A DNA stretch of 64,000 bases from positions 2,559,501 through 2,623,500 of the forward strand of contig LT629764.1 of the NCBI GenBank assembly GCA_900105225.1, given 5' to 3'. The notes below the pieces were generated by a model. The model saw nothing but the letters and a program-made list of their open reading frames with translations, had not been told where the DNA came from and did no database searches. Each line of letters opens with the position of its first letter. The stretch's first letter is position 1. The DNA is from Paenibacillaceae bacterium GAS479. GTDB taxonomy: Bacteria > Bacillota > Bacilli > Paenibacillales > Paenibacillaceae. Both the position numbers and the translations under genes were made by a program. Below are positions 14,847-23,223 of the stretch, in pieces.

Positions 14847-16116
14847 ATCAAAACGAAAAGTCTCTATTGACCTCATAGCAATATTAATCATGATCGTTTT
14901 GTGGGCTTGTGCTTTTCCATCAGATTATTATTTGCATCCAAGAACTATCGATTTTATTCAATACTTTCTGTTGTCCACTGTTGTCTGCTTAATCGTGGGA
15001 AAGGTACTTTTCCATTTCAACTATTCTCCTAAGCAGCGTGAGTTTTGGCGGGGGAGCGCGCTGGTGTATTATGTTCATTTATGGAAAGGCAGGATTAAAG
15101 ATAGAACTATTACGCTTTCTATCCTCATTATTTTTGTTTTAACAGCAATAGCAGGTATTTGTGGCTGGAAAGTAGCTACTAGTTTTTACAGGCGTGACAC
15201 GGTATGGCTCATTCTTTATGTGGTCTTGTATGTTCTGCTCGTTATTCCATACATAATGAGCAGATTTAGTCGATTCGTGAAAATTGTCAACGGAACCAAA
15301 CAAATTGCCGAAGGGAATATTCAGTATACAATTCAAGAAACGGGTAAGGACGCCCTTTCCAGGCTTGCCGGTTATATCAACAATATGAAGCTTGGATACC
15401 AGAGTGCGCTAGATAATCAAATTAAAAGCGAGCGTTTAAAGACGGAGCTAATCACGAACGTGTCGCATGATTTGAAAACCCCGCTTACTTCTATTATCAA
15501 CTACGTAGATTTATTGAAAAAAGAAGAGCTGCAGTCAGAAAAAGCCCAGTCTTACGTCCAAGTTCTAGATCGAAAATCTTTGAGGCTCAAGATATTAATT
15601 GAAGATCTCTTTGAAGTGTCCAAAATGACCAGTGGCGCGATAGAACTAGATATTGAAACGATCGATGTGGCAACATTACTGAAGCAAGCCATTGCTGAAT
15701 TTAGCTCCAATGTTGGCGATGCTTCGCTTGAGATTCGTGAGAAAATAGCCCAATCGCCTATTTATGCGGATTTAGACGGAAACAAAATTTGGCGTGTATT
15801 CGAAAATCTAATCGACAACGCAAAGAAGTACTCCCTCCCTGGTACCAGAATATATATTTATTTGGACGAAGATACCGATAAGGTTTCATTCAAAATCCAA
15901 AACACGGCCGTTTATGAAATTGATTTTGCTGCGGAAGAGTTGTTTGAGCGCTTCAAAAGAGTGGACGAGTCCCGTCAGACAGAGGGCTCTGGACTAGGCC
16001 TCGCAATTGTTAAAAGCATCGTTGAGCTGCACAGAGGAGATATCAAAATCGAAATTAATGGCGATCAGTTCAATGTCATCATAAATCTGCCTAAGTACAG
16101 TTTGGTTGCCGGGTGA
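14821..16116 (+). CDS. Sensor histidine kinase, partner of the OmpR regulator
   Basis: Up to 431 residues; TTG 14821 or TTG 14833 may be the start. Two membrane segments lie at about 17-37 and 43-62 and two more at about 100-118 and 129-147, then HAMP at about 150-200, HisKA with the phospho-accepting His in NVSHDLKTPLTSI (about 215), N box IDNAKKYS, and G box GSGLGLAIVKSIVELHRG. There is almost no extracellular loop, so sensing is probably within the membrane. The layout is like VanS/BceS-type envelope-stress kinases, which agrees with the phospholipid-related enzyme in the operon. Confidence 0.92.
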   Translation: MDTKLKKNKSKRKVSIDLIAILIMIVLWACAFPSDYYLHPRTIDFIQYFLLSTVVCLIVGKVLFHFNYSPKQREFWRGSALVYYVHLWKGRIKDRTITLSILIIFVLTAIAGICGWKVATSFYRRDTVWLILYVVLYVLLVIPYIMSRFSRFVKIVNGTKQIAEGNIQYTIQETGKDALSRLAGYINNMKLGYQSALDNQIKSERLKTELITNVSHDLKTPLTSIINYVDLLKKEELQSEKAQSYVQVLDRKSLRLKILIEDLFEVSKMTSGAIELDIETIDVATLLKQAIAEFSSNVGDASLEIREKIAQSPIYADLDGNKIWRVFENLIDNAKKYSLPGTRIYIYLDEDTDKVSFKIQNTAVYEIDFAAEELFERFKRVDESRQTEGSGLGLAIVKSIVELHRGDIKIEINGDQFNVIINLPKYSLVAG

Positions 16117-16191
16117 GATATGGTGAAGATCGCGCAGGCATAAGTAATGACAAGGTTTATTGGATATAATGGGATAAAAGGAGAGATGAAC

Positions 16192-16653
16192 ATGTCCTAT
16201 ATCGTTGATTTTAAAAATGTGTCTACGGTTGGTTTAGAGTCTTCACCTGTAGCAGAAGCGCTTGCTGGTTTACGTGCTAATGAAGCCCGTTATTTTATGA
16301 ACAAATACAAACATGAGTTTTGGGTTGAACCAGCTAGCGAAAGCCAGGAAGTCCTTGATTATGCGAACCGGGTTTTGCAAGAACGTGATATTCAGTTTGC
16401 CGCCAAGCCTTTAGAAACGTCGCAGTTCCAAGTGGAAAATATCAAATTTAGCTACGTTTTTTATGAGGATGGTCTGGCAATCAATGTTATGTATACGGTT
16501 GATGATCCTAAGAAGCGGGCCGTTGGTTTTAAGCTTTCCGAGGGGATGGAGATTCCACAGGAATTAGAAGGGAAGTTTAAGTTTGCTAGGCAGAAGTCCA
16601 AGCTGGCTGGAACAATTCGGGGTTCGTTTTTTGTAATTAAGGGAGAATATTAG
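16192..16653 (+). CDS. Hypothetical protein (153 aa)
   Basis: ATG 16192 has AAAGGAGAG upstream at ideal spacing; the 15 extra codons from 16147 are read across that site. The product is soluble and mixed charge, with YFMNKYKHEFWVEPASESQE and a C-terminal KFARQKSKLAGTIRGSFF. No family recognised. It has its own terminator at 16676 and no operon partner. Confidence 0.6.
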   Translation: MSYIVDFKNVSTVGLESSPVAEALAGLRANEARYFMNKYKHEFWVEPASESQEVLDYANRVLQERDIQFAAKPLETSQFQVENIKFSYVFYEDGLAINVMYTVDDPKKRAVGFKLSEGMEIPQELEGKFKFARQKSKLAGTIRGSFFVIKGEY

Positions 16654-16675
16654 AGTTAGCAAAATGGATTAAAGA

Positions 16676-16712
16676 AAGGGCCATCCGTTCGCAAAAGGAT
16701 GGCCCTTATTCT
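16676..16712 (+). terminator. Rho-independent terminator
   Basis: GGGCCATCC (16678-16686) pairs perfectly with GGATGGCCC (16697-16705), followed by TTATTCTT. Confidence 0.8.
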
Positions 16713-16757
16713 TGCCGTTTTAGCGGTTAAACCCCCGTATTTAACAAAGCGTCGGGT

Positions 16758-16977
16758 ATGCTGGTTATCGAGAAGTATTATGATATCAGCTCCGGGGCCC
16801 GTATCATATATGATCCAAACAACAAAGTGACAGCTATTTTGATCGTGATGAGAACAATATATTTACGATTTACAGTGATAACGGGAAAGATACGATTAAC
16901 CCCCGTATTATGGAAAAGACACCTCTTATTCGATCTTGTTCTTAGAATTGCTCTGAATTCCCCTAGTTCGTGCCGAT
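16758..16977 (+). pseudogene. Frameshifted gene remnant beside IS3 copy 1
   Basis: One frame reads IEKYYDISSGARIIYDPNNK from 16758. A second frame continues with DENNIFTIYSDNGKDTINPR to a TAG near 16950. The two together read as one secreted-protein-like sequence broken by a frameshift, and it runs into the IS3 element. The family is not recognised. The 12-mer AACCCCCGTATT occurs at 16730 and 16898; I see no clear meaning for it. Confidence 0.3.
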
Positions 16978-17853
16978 TTAGACTTTGATTTGTTTCGGAG
17001 CTACAGTTCCTTCTTCGATTCCCGTCATGTATTCATACGGAGACAAATCGTAGATGCTGCCGTGGATTCGAATGCGGTTATAATCCTGGATAAACTGACT
17101 GACGATTTCATAGGCCTGTGGATACGTTTCAAATTCATGGCGGCGATAACATTCTGCTTCGAGGATGGAATGGAATGACTCAATATGAGCATTCTTGTTC
17201 GGCGTTTTTGGCGGGATGCGCTCGTGAATAAGATTGAAGGTCTCACACGCTTCTTCAAATCGGTGACTAATAAACTGCGGACCGTTGTCGGATCGAACGA
17301 CAAGCGAATTCACATTGTCAAAAAGCTTTCGTTTCATCAGAGCTTCCTGCGTGACCTGAACCAGATGTCTTGCCTCACAGGTTAATCCAATGTGATAAGT
17401 AATTATCGCGCGATCAAACACATCGATGATACTCAGCAAGAAGAAGAATCGCTGCTCGCCTTGGATCCAACCGTACTTAATATCTGTTTCCCACTGATTG
17501 GAGCTTGTAAGGACGCGATTATTAGCCAGACGCTTGGGATACTTGATCTTTAGCTGTCGCTGCGGGCGGAGCACATCCATTTGCTTGCACAGGCGATAAA
17601 CCTTCTTTTTATTGATCTGTAGCCCATGCCGCTTTCGGAGTAGCACGGTGAGCTTCCGGTAGCCATACGACGCGCCTTCGCCAGCCAGAAACTCCATGAG
17701 CCACTCGCAGATTTGTTCATCACTAACCGGACTCCCATCTCGTGTGTACGAAAGGCCTGGCAGGGGACGACCGCTGCTGCAAGCAGTTACCGACGTTGTT
17801 TGCTGCTCCCGTCTTTCATGAGCGTAGTAGGTGGATCGCTCCACTTCGAGCAC
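16978..17853 (-). CDS. IS3 transposase OrfB (rve/DDE domain)
   Basis: 291 residues from ATG 17853, but the frame is open upstream to about 17940 and normally joins OrfA by -1 frameshifting. The N-terminal HTH_21 part has YGYRKLTVLLRKRHG. The catalytic triad of the integrase fold is visible: D in WETDIKYG, D in VVRSDNGPQF, E in NAHIESFHSILEAE. The C-terminal DYNRIRIHGSI and SPYEYMTG are typical. This part is intact, but OrfA upstream is frameshifted, so transposition is unlikely without help from another copy. Confidence 0.88.
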   Translation of the reverse strand: MLEVERSTYYAHERREQQTTSVTACSSGRPLPGLSYTRDGSPVSDEQICEWLMEFLAGEGASYGYRKLTVLLRKRHGLQINKKKVYRLCKQMDVLRPQRQLKIKYPKRLANNRVLTSSNQWETDIKYGWIQGEQRFFFLLSIIDVFDRAIITYHIGLTCEARHLVQVTQEALMKRKLFDNVNSLVVRSDNGPQFISHRFEEACETFNLIHERIPPKTPNKNAHIESFHSILEAECYRRHEFETYPQAYEIVSQFIQDYNRIRIHGSIYDLSPYEYMTGIEEGTVAPKQIKV

Positions 17854-17911
17854 ACGAAGGATGAAGCTGATGTTGTGTTCGAGCGCAATATACGTCCGGG
17901 CAATGTCTATT

Positions 17912-18210
17912 TTATCCGCAACTGTGGGTTTGTTTTTTTAGTAGTTCTTTGAGAATGTCCCTCTCCAAGGCTTGTTCAGCAAATAGCTTTTTAAGCTTTT
18001 CATTCTCTTTTTCCAACTGTGCATAATCTTCCGCTGTTGGAACGAACTTCGATTGTTTGACGCTCGTCCCGTCCAACTGATTGAGATCCTTACGATTCAA
18101 TTCTTTAGCCCACCTGAGAACCATTTTTGGATCCAATTCATGTTGCCAATCTCTTTCCCTTGGGCTACTACCATTTTCTTGAAATTCAGATCGTACTGCT
18201 TCCTCTTCAT
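17912..18210 (-). pseudogene. IS3 OrfA, frameshifted by a 22-bp deletion
   Basis: Compared with copy 2 (21491-21817), this copy lacks 22 bases between two CATGTTGCC direct repeats near 18145. One repeat and the 13 bases between them are gone. Since 22 is not a multiple of three, the HTH start (MKRKQYDLNFKKMVV from ATG 18210) is out of frame with the leucine-zipper half (EKENEKLKKLFAEQALERDI). Replication slippage is the simplest cause. Confidence 0.85.
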
Positions 18211-18283
18211 TCCGTTCCCCTCCGCCTCGACATTATTGTATCGGAGTAAGGGGTGTACTGTCCAAATTCATTTGGGGGCTAAA

Positions 18284-18435
18284 TAGGTAGTGTGCGCGTT
18301 GCGTATCGACCTGATCCTCCGGAAATACACGAATGTTACTATTCCGGAGTGATGGAATGATTACAGCGCGGCCGCCAAAATCGGCTAGCTATATAACTCC
18401 TCATTCATCGAGGATCCTCCTAATCCGAACGGAAT
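18284..18435. other. Junction sequence between IS3 and the truncated intron
   Basis: No gene. On the minus strand TTAGGAGGATCC precedes ATG 18405 by three bases, but the frame ends after seven codons, so it is at most the beheaded start of a lost gene. TCCGGAATA and the later TTTCCGGA form a partial inverted repeat. Confidence 0.35.
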
Positions 18436-18771
18436 GAATGTTATGACCCGACGGACCGGACTCGGTTCGTAGGTTCCGTTTCGTATGCTTTCGCGAATCG
18501 TTGGCCAGTGTTGTACGATGTGTCTGCGTAACTCTTTTACCGACATGTCATCTACGCCGTGGCTTCCTTTATTCGCCTCGACCTTTGATAGCGCCGACAG
18601 CATGTTCTCTCGTGACAGCACGTCCTCGATCATCTTTCGGCTACACTCCCTTGCGTAAATGATTCGTTCTCTTTGTGCCGCTGATGAATTCCGCCCTTCC
18701 GGGTACCCTTGCGTATTCACCGCTACTTTTCCCGGATAAGTCCTTTCGGATTGTCTGCTTTCATCATCCAT
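18385..18771 (-). pseudogene. Group II intron reverse transcriptase/maturase, N-terminal fragment
   Basis: About 110 residues of the LtrA-type protein remain, including MIEDVLSRENMLSALSKVEA, GVDDMSVKELRRH and NGTYEPSPVRRV. The next expected motif (the I-P-K-P-D-G block of RT domain 1) is missing. After VRRV the frame runs into unrelated sequence and stops at 18385. No catalytic YADD block is present, so the protein is inactive. Confidence 0.85.
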
Positions 18772-19193
18772 CCTCGAACGCCAAGATTCCTCATTCCTAG
18801 TCCATGTTCAGCCCTTCCGCAGACCGTTGCAACAGCCTGCGTACTATGGCCTCTGCTGACTTCTGTACGTTCAGCTTACCCTCACAGGCAAGGTTACGAA
18901 GTTTGTCTTCGCCTTCCGTACAGATCTCCCCAGGTAAAAACGCTATCTTCCTCTCTATCTACCTGCTCCATTTACTCTCGTACGCCTTCGGCAGTATGGG
19001 CTTTGACTTGTTTAGCAGTCTCATCCAGCGTACGCTAGCCTTATATGAAGTTCGTGTTCCTCAGGCCGGAAATTTGCCGCCGGCTTCCTTCAGATTCCAC
19101 CTCGCGATGGACACCCTTGCCTTAAGCTATGGCTACTATTGCCTTCACCATTCGGGACTTGAACCCTATAGATAGCGCCCATGCTGGGCGCAC
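18436..19193 (-). mobile_element. Group IIC intron, 3'-truncated
   Basis: On the minus strand the intron opens at 19193 with GTGCGCCCAGCATGGGCGC, continues with TATAGGGTTCAAGTCCCGAA and GGAATCTGAAGGAAGC, and reads like the known group IIC intron of Oceanobacillus iheyensis. Its 5' splice site abuts the T run of the terminator at 19195-19235, the usual insertion position for class C introns. Identity stops near 18436 inside the reverse transcriptase, so domains V and VI and the 3' splice site are lost. It cannot splice. Confidence 0.85.
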
Positions 19194-19194
19194 C

Positions 19195-19235
19195 AAAAAA
19201 GCGCCATCTCATAATAAGGAGATGGAGCTTTTTAC
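19195..19235 (-). terminator. Terminator of the stalk-domain gene, intron target
   Basis: Read on the minus strand, AAAAGCTCCATCTC pairs with GAGATGGCGCTTTTTT across an 8-base loop with one mismatch. The intron begins one base after the T run. Confidence 0.8.
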
Positions 19236-19316
19236 CATAAGGTTTTCAAGTTCACTCTTCTGCTTTTTTAATTCCAAAATCTACTCTATTGAAGACTTAG
19301 AGCAAACTTTACCCGA

Positions 19317-19805
19317 CTAATAGATTATTTTGCCCTTAACAGTTACTTTTTTCTCTTTGCTGTTCCACTCTATTTTTATATCTTTATTTAAAGCAACAAT
19401 CGCTTCATGCAGCGGGATGTAAATTCTATTATCTTTTGAGATCGTAGATAATTTCATATTAACTTCTTCAATATTATCATCAAGTGTAATCTTAACTTTC
19501 TTCGAGTTCTTAAACCAATAAATAAATGCGTTAGAATTTCCTTCACTAGAAAAACCAGTAATAAAGCCTGCTCTGTTCTTATCCTCAAACCCCCACCTAG
19601 CTAAAGCCCCTACCATGCTCGTAATAGTGTCAAGATTGACGTATACATGGTCATCTACTACTGTGAAATGATTTCTCTTTTCAGAATAAACCATGTCATT
19701 CCCTTCCACTTGTATGGAATTCGACGCAGCAAATGTTGTAGGTGAACCGGAAAACAACAGACTTGTTGCCAAAATCGAACTACCTAAAAGGATCTTCTTA
19801 AACAT
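19317..19805 (-). CDS. Secreted stalk-domain protein
   Basis: 162 residues from ATG 19805, with GAGGTG six bases upstream. Residues 1-30 are a signal peptide (KKILLGSSILATSLLFSG, cleavage near FAA-SN). The mature part is one copper-amine-oxidase N-terminal-like stalk domain: HVYVNLDTITSMVGA, then a final IYIPLHEAIVALNKDI and WNSKEKKVTVKG. These domains are thought to mediate cell-wall or protein contacts; they carry no amine oxidase activity. The gene ends at the terminator that received the group II intron. Confidence 0.75.
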   Translation of the reverse strand: MFKKILLGSSILATSLLFSGSPTTFAASNSIQVEGNDMVYSEKRNHFTVVDDHVYVNLDTITSMVGALARWGFEDKNRAGFITGFSSEGNSNAFIYWFKNSKKVKITLDDNIEEVNMKLSTISKDNRIYIPLHEAIVALNKDIKIEWNSKEKKVTVKGKIIY

Positions 19806-19869
19806 AATACACCTCATTAAGGTCACTACTCACATCTGAATAGCAGCGGTGAGCGGCAACAGATTGATG

Positions 19870-21058
19870 TTAATAAATTTTAAACGATTCCGAGACAGGA
19901 TTTGTTCCAGATTTAATGTAATCTATACTTCCTCCATGACTCCATGTTTCATTACTGAGCCCGGAAACATCGGTAGGAAAAACTGAAGCTGCTCCATCAT
20001 TTTTAAGGAATTTAAAATCAAACCATTTACCGTATGAACTATATGGGGTTGAGAATTTTGTGGTAGGTGCTAAACTAGGATCCATTGCAATGGAAACGAC
20101 ACGTTTAACTCTAACATTTGAAGTTGACTGACCCGTTAAAGTCACATCATAGAATACAGATGCTCCTAACTGGAATCTTATTCTCAACACATTTTCAGAT
20201 GTTTTATAGTATACTTTAAAACTGGATATTACTTGACTTGGGGTTTGTTTCCGTGTTGTGTCAATGTAGAATCCTCCTGGTTGTATTGGATTTGGTCCTG
20301 TGTGTGGCTTTTCCACTCTAAAGTAAGGAAACCAACCAGTACCTTGTGTTCCACTATAGGTTGTAAAACCAGCTTCGGCAAAATCACCAATACCTACATA
20401 CATAAGTGCTGCCGCTTTTTCTGCCTGTCCCGCGCTTGCATTATATTCAGGCAGGATCATACTGGTTGAGAAAGTTTGTATAAGCACTTGTATTTGCAGG
20501 TGTTGTAATTCTGTTAAACGCCCCTGTTTTATAACCATTAGGATTATTGGAATTAGGCAGCAGTGCAAATGCAGATGGAGTTCTTTTTACTGCTAGCTTC
20601 TTTTGGGAAGATGAAAACAACGAAATCGTTTTAGAAAATTGTGTTGGAGAACCTTGCTGTTCTACTGTAGGCTCATAAGTATCCTGCGTTACGAACTGAA
20701 ATCTTTCTTCTATTGCCCCTTCGGTAGAACTAAGGGCGGACGTTATTTCTCCCTCAGAATCAACAACGATTTTGACAACCTCAATATTCTTGAGTGTATC
20801 AATCTCGTTATTTAAAGCTACCTCATTCGAGTTAATTGCGAAGCTGGACCTTTTACTTTTTTCCAACTCTCTAATATCGGAAACTTTCGGTCTGCCATTT
20901 AAATTCAGAGTGTCATTAATAGCCTCTAATCTTATGTCTTCCAGCTCTGATTTAATGCCAACCTCTAAAGAAGTGGTACTCTGCGCTGAAGAATAAGAAG
21001 GTGCTGCTGCCGATAATAAAAGTGCTAAAGAAGTAGTTAATACTAGACTTTTCCTCAA
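19870..21058 (-). pseudogene. Secreted protein, possibly YrpD-like, split by a +1 frameshift
   Basis: TTG 21058 follows GGAGGCATTAAA. A signal peptide (RKSLVLTTSLALLLSAAAPS) opens a frame that stops at TGA 20447 just after NFLNQYDPA. The next frame continues at once with EYNASAGQAEKAAALMYVGI and runs to TAA 19870. Removing one T in GCCTGAATAT restores DPAEYNASAG, so the break is a single-base insertion. The second half is beta-rich with FTTYSGTQGTGWFPYFRVE and resembles secreted YrpD-type proteins; that assignment is weak. Sequencing error or a recent mutation are both possible. Confidence 0.6.
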
Positions 21059-21387
21059 TTTAATGCCTCCTATAACGAAATTTAACAATAACAAAGTTTA
21101 CCATACCCCATATTGAGGTAAATTTAATATAGGACCATATACTTATATAGGTATAAAAATATATATGGATATATATAGATGTTCATCGAATTGATCTTGG
21201 ATGAACTAGTTAAATTACCTCGCCTTCTTTGAGATAAGTGTGGGTGCCTCTCAAACTTGAAGAGCCTTGTTCATATAATGTTTCAGCCGAACACTTATAT
21301 CCGCTCGCACATTATTGCACATCAGCACGAGTTGATCTTCATATCCCCTACATATAAACCGGTAATGGGCTCCTATGTTATATTCAC
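21059..21387. other. AT-rich gap and an orphan coding-like tail
   Basis: 21095-21200 is very AT-rich (TATATAGGTATAAAAATATATATGG) and may hold promoter elements for the flanking minus-strand gene. On the minus strand, 21251 to about 21385 reads a protein-like tail (RFICRGYEDQLVLMCNNVRA) that ends at 21251 and is joined directly to the IS3 fragment. I do not recognise it. Confidence 0.35.
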
Positions 21388-21893
21388 TACTCCCGTCTTT
21401 AATGAGTGTAGTAGGTGGATCGCTCCACTTCGAGCACACGAAGGATGAAGCTGATGTTGTGTCCGAGCGCAATATACGTCCGGGCAATGTCTATTTTATC
21501 CGCAACTGTGGGTTTGTTTTTTTTAGTAGGTCTTTGAGAATGTCCCTCTCCAAGGCTTGCTCCGCGAAGAGCTTTTTAAGCTTTTCATTCTCTTTCTCCA
21601 GCTGTGCATAATCTTCCGCTGTTGGAACGAACTTCGATTGTTTGACGCTTGTCCCGTCCAACTGATCGAGATCCTTACGATTCAATTCTTTAGCCCATCT
21701 GAGAACCATCTTCGGATCCAATTCATGTTGCCTGGCTACGGTGGTCATGTTGCCAATCTCTTTCCCTTGGGCTACCACCATCTTCTTGAAATTCAGATCG
21801 TACTGCCTCCTCTTCATTCCGTTCCCCTCCGCCTCAACATCATTGCATCGAAGTAAGGGGTGTACTGTCCAAGTTTATTTGGGGGCTAAATAG
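21388..21893 (-). mobile_element. IS3-family element, copy 2, orfB-truncated
   Basis: Nearly identical to the right part of copy 1 (17803-18283): intact orfA, the A-rich frameshift site (eight A on the minus strand, seven in copy 1), about 30 codons of orfB, and the same TTTGGGGGCTAAATAG right end. Similarity stops at CTCCCGTCTTT (21388), inside orfB. Confidence 0.85.
21491..21817 (-). CDS. IS3 transposase OrfA (HTH protein)
   Basis: 108 residues. The N-terminal helix-turn-helix (YDLNFKKMVVAQGKEIGN, then VARQHELDPKMVLRWAKEL) is intact, followed by the leucine-zipper helix AQLEKENEKLKKLFAEQALE. It ends after the A-rich slippery site where a -1 shift would enter orfB. Because only the start of orfB remains, no full transposase can be made from this copy. 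It shows the ancestral orfA from which copy 1 lost 22 bases. Confidence 0.88.
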   Translation of the reverse strand: MKRRQYDLNFKKMVVAQGKEIGNMTTVARQHELDPKMVLRWAKELNRKDLDQLDGTSVKQSKFVPTAEDYAQLEKENEKLKKLFAEQALERDILKDLLKKTNPQLRIK

Positions 21894-22110
21894 TTAGGTT
21901 GTGAGGGCTATTGCTTATGAAAGGTATTAGCCCCCACAGCCATGTTGGCGGAAGAAATCGGTTCGAAAAAAGGCTATTGGACAGTGGAAGCGAATAGCTC
22001 TCAGGAGGTACACATGGAACTTTAGATTATTGGAAAGCGAACCCCAAATAAGCCAGCAAATGAGTACGGAAGCCCAGGAAATGAACTAATAAAATAACGC
22101 GAGGTGTAAG

Positions 22111-22989
22111 ATGAGTTCCATTCTGAACGTTATCGAAAAATTAAAGCTGAATGTCTTGAATATAGAAGATGTCCCAGAGTCATTTAGTTCTGAGGTATAT
22201 AAAATTTCTCTCGCTAACAGGGAAAACGTATATGTCAAAATTCCATACAACAAGGATAAGCTATTTCGAGAATTTCAGGTGCTTGAACTATTAAAGGACG
22301 TAATACCTGTTCCTAAAGTATTGGACCTTTGGGACGGGGATGAAAATAGTACGGGGGCATTGCTTCTTTCAGCAATTGAAGGTCAGCCTTGTACAGGGAA
22401 TATTGATGAGACAGTTTCTTTTCAAATTGGCATGTATCATGCGATGCTTCATGAGACTAAAACTCCAGGATACGGTCAGCATGTAAAGAATGGATTTAAG
22501 CTCCTTGATCAAAACGATTGGAGATTACATATGAAAAGTAATTTCGAAAAATGGAAAGAGCCCTGTAAAGAAATTCTCGATCCAGATTTGTATGAAAAAT
22601 GTGTGATTCACTTTGATGGCGTCTTTGCTGCTTTACCAGAGCTTGACGGACCTTGCGTTGTTCATATGGATTTTAGACCCGCAAATATATTGGTGAACAA
22701 TAACAAAGTCACGGGTATTATTGATTTTGAGAGTGCTCGTGGCGGATCATCTGAAATAGATTTCACTAAAATGAATAGATATATCTGGAGAGTAAACCCG
22801 AGCACAAAGTTACCGTACATGGAAGGGTACCAAACGATTCGCCCTATTATAAACCTGGAAGCAGTGCTTCCGTTTTATGATTTCTACGATGCTTTCTGTG
22901 CGGTTGTCTGGTGCAAAAACAGAGGCATCGAAAAAAACCAGGCATTTTTGCAGGAAAACATTGCTATTTTGCAGAAGGCTATAGGATAA
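22111..22989 (+). CDS. Aminoglycoside phosphotransferase-type kinase
   Basis: 292 residues with GAGGTG upstream of ATG. The protein-kinase-like APH fold is shown by a lysine strand (NVYVKIPYNKDKLFREFQ), the catalytic loop VVHMDFRPANILV and the metal-binding IIDFESARGG. Distant family members phosphorylate aminoglycosides, macrolides, homoserine, choline or fructosamine. The substrate cannot be told, and resistance should not be assumed. A decayed copy of its first 20 codons lies at 10955-11017. Confidence 0.88.
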   Translation: MSSILNVIEKLKLNVLNIEDVPESFSSEVYKISLANRENVYVKIPYNKDKLFREFQVLELLKDVIPVPKVLDLWDGDENSTGALLLSAIEGQPCTGNIDETVSFQIGMYHAMLHETKTPGYGQHVKNGFKLLDQNDWRLHMKSNFEKWKEPCKEILDPDLYEKCVIHFDGVFAALPELDGPCVVHMDFRPANILVNNNKVTGIIDFESARGGSSEIDFTKMNRYIWRVNPSTKLPYMEGYQTIRPIINLEAVLPFYDFYDAFCAVVWCKNRGIEKNQAFLQENIAILQKAIG

Positions 22990-23151
22990 ATGAAATAAGC
23001 TTAATTTTGGAAGGGGAATTTATACTTTATGCCAGTATCTTTGTAATGGACTAAAGAGAACATGAAAAATTTCGTTATTTTGTCTAACGGGATAGCTATG
23101 TCTTCTTGACCCATTACAAGGAACTCAAGCAAAGTATGTTAACTATACTTG

Positions 23152-23188
23152 CGGAGTGCCTTTATTGAGGTACTCCGTTTTTATTTTT
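23152..23188 (+). terminator. Rho-independent terminator
   Basis: CGGAGTGCC (23152-23160) pairs with GGTACTCCG (23169-23177) with one G-T pair, followed by TTTTTATTTTT. The 162 bases before it hold no gene; TTGTAATGG (23041) and CCATTACAA (23111) are inverted but far apart. Confidence 0.75.
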
Positions 23189-23223
23189 CAATTATTATCC
23201 TATAACTGAAGAGGTGCTTAGGG

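Larger units (their letters stand above)
16978..18283 (-). mobile_element. IS3-family (IS150-like) insertion sequence, copy 1, defective
   Basis: The element runs on the minus strand: orfA at the right, orfB at the left, linked by an A-rich frameshift site near 17935. The right end shares TTTGGGGGCTAAATAG with copy 2. The left end has no matching inverted repeat next to the orfB stop, so it may be truncated or diverged. OrfA is broken by a 22-bp deletion. Confidence 0.75.

Noticed and set aside
16730-16909. The 12-mer AACCCCCGTATT repeated 168 bases apart beside IS3 copy 1, as a target-site duplication.
   Set aside because: Both copies lie on the same side of the element, so they cannot be its target duplication; chance or a minor local duplication is enough.
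22111-22989. Calling the kinase an aminoglycoside-resistance gene.
   Set aside because: The APH fold is shared by many small-molecule kinases, and no close similarity to a known resistance enzyme can be shown by eye.
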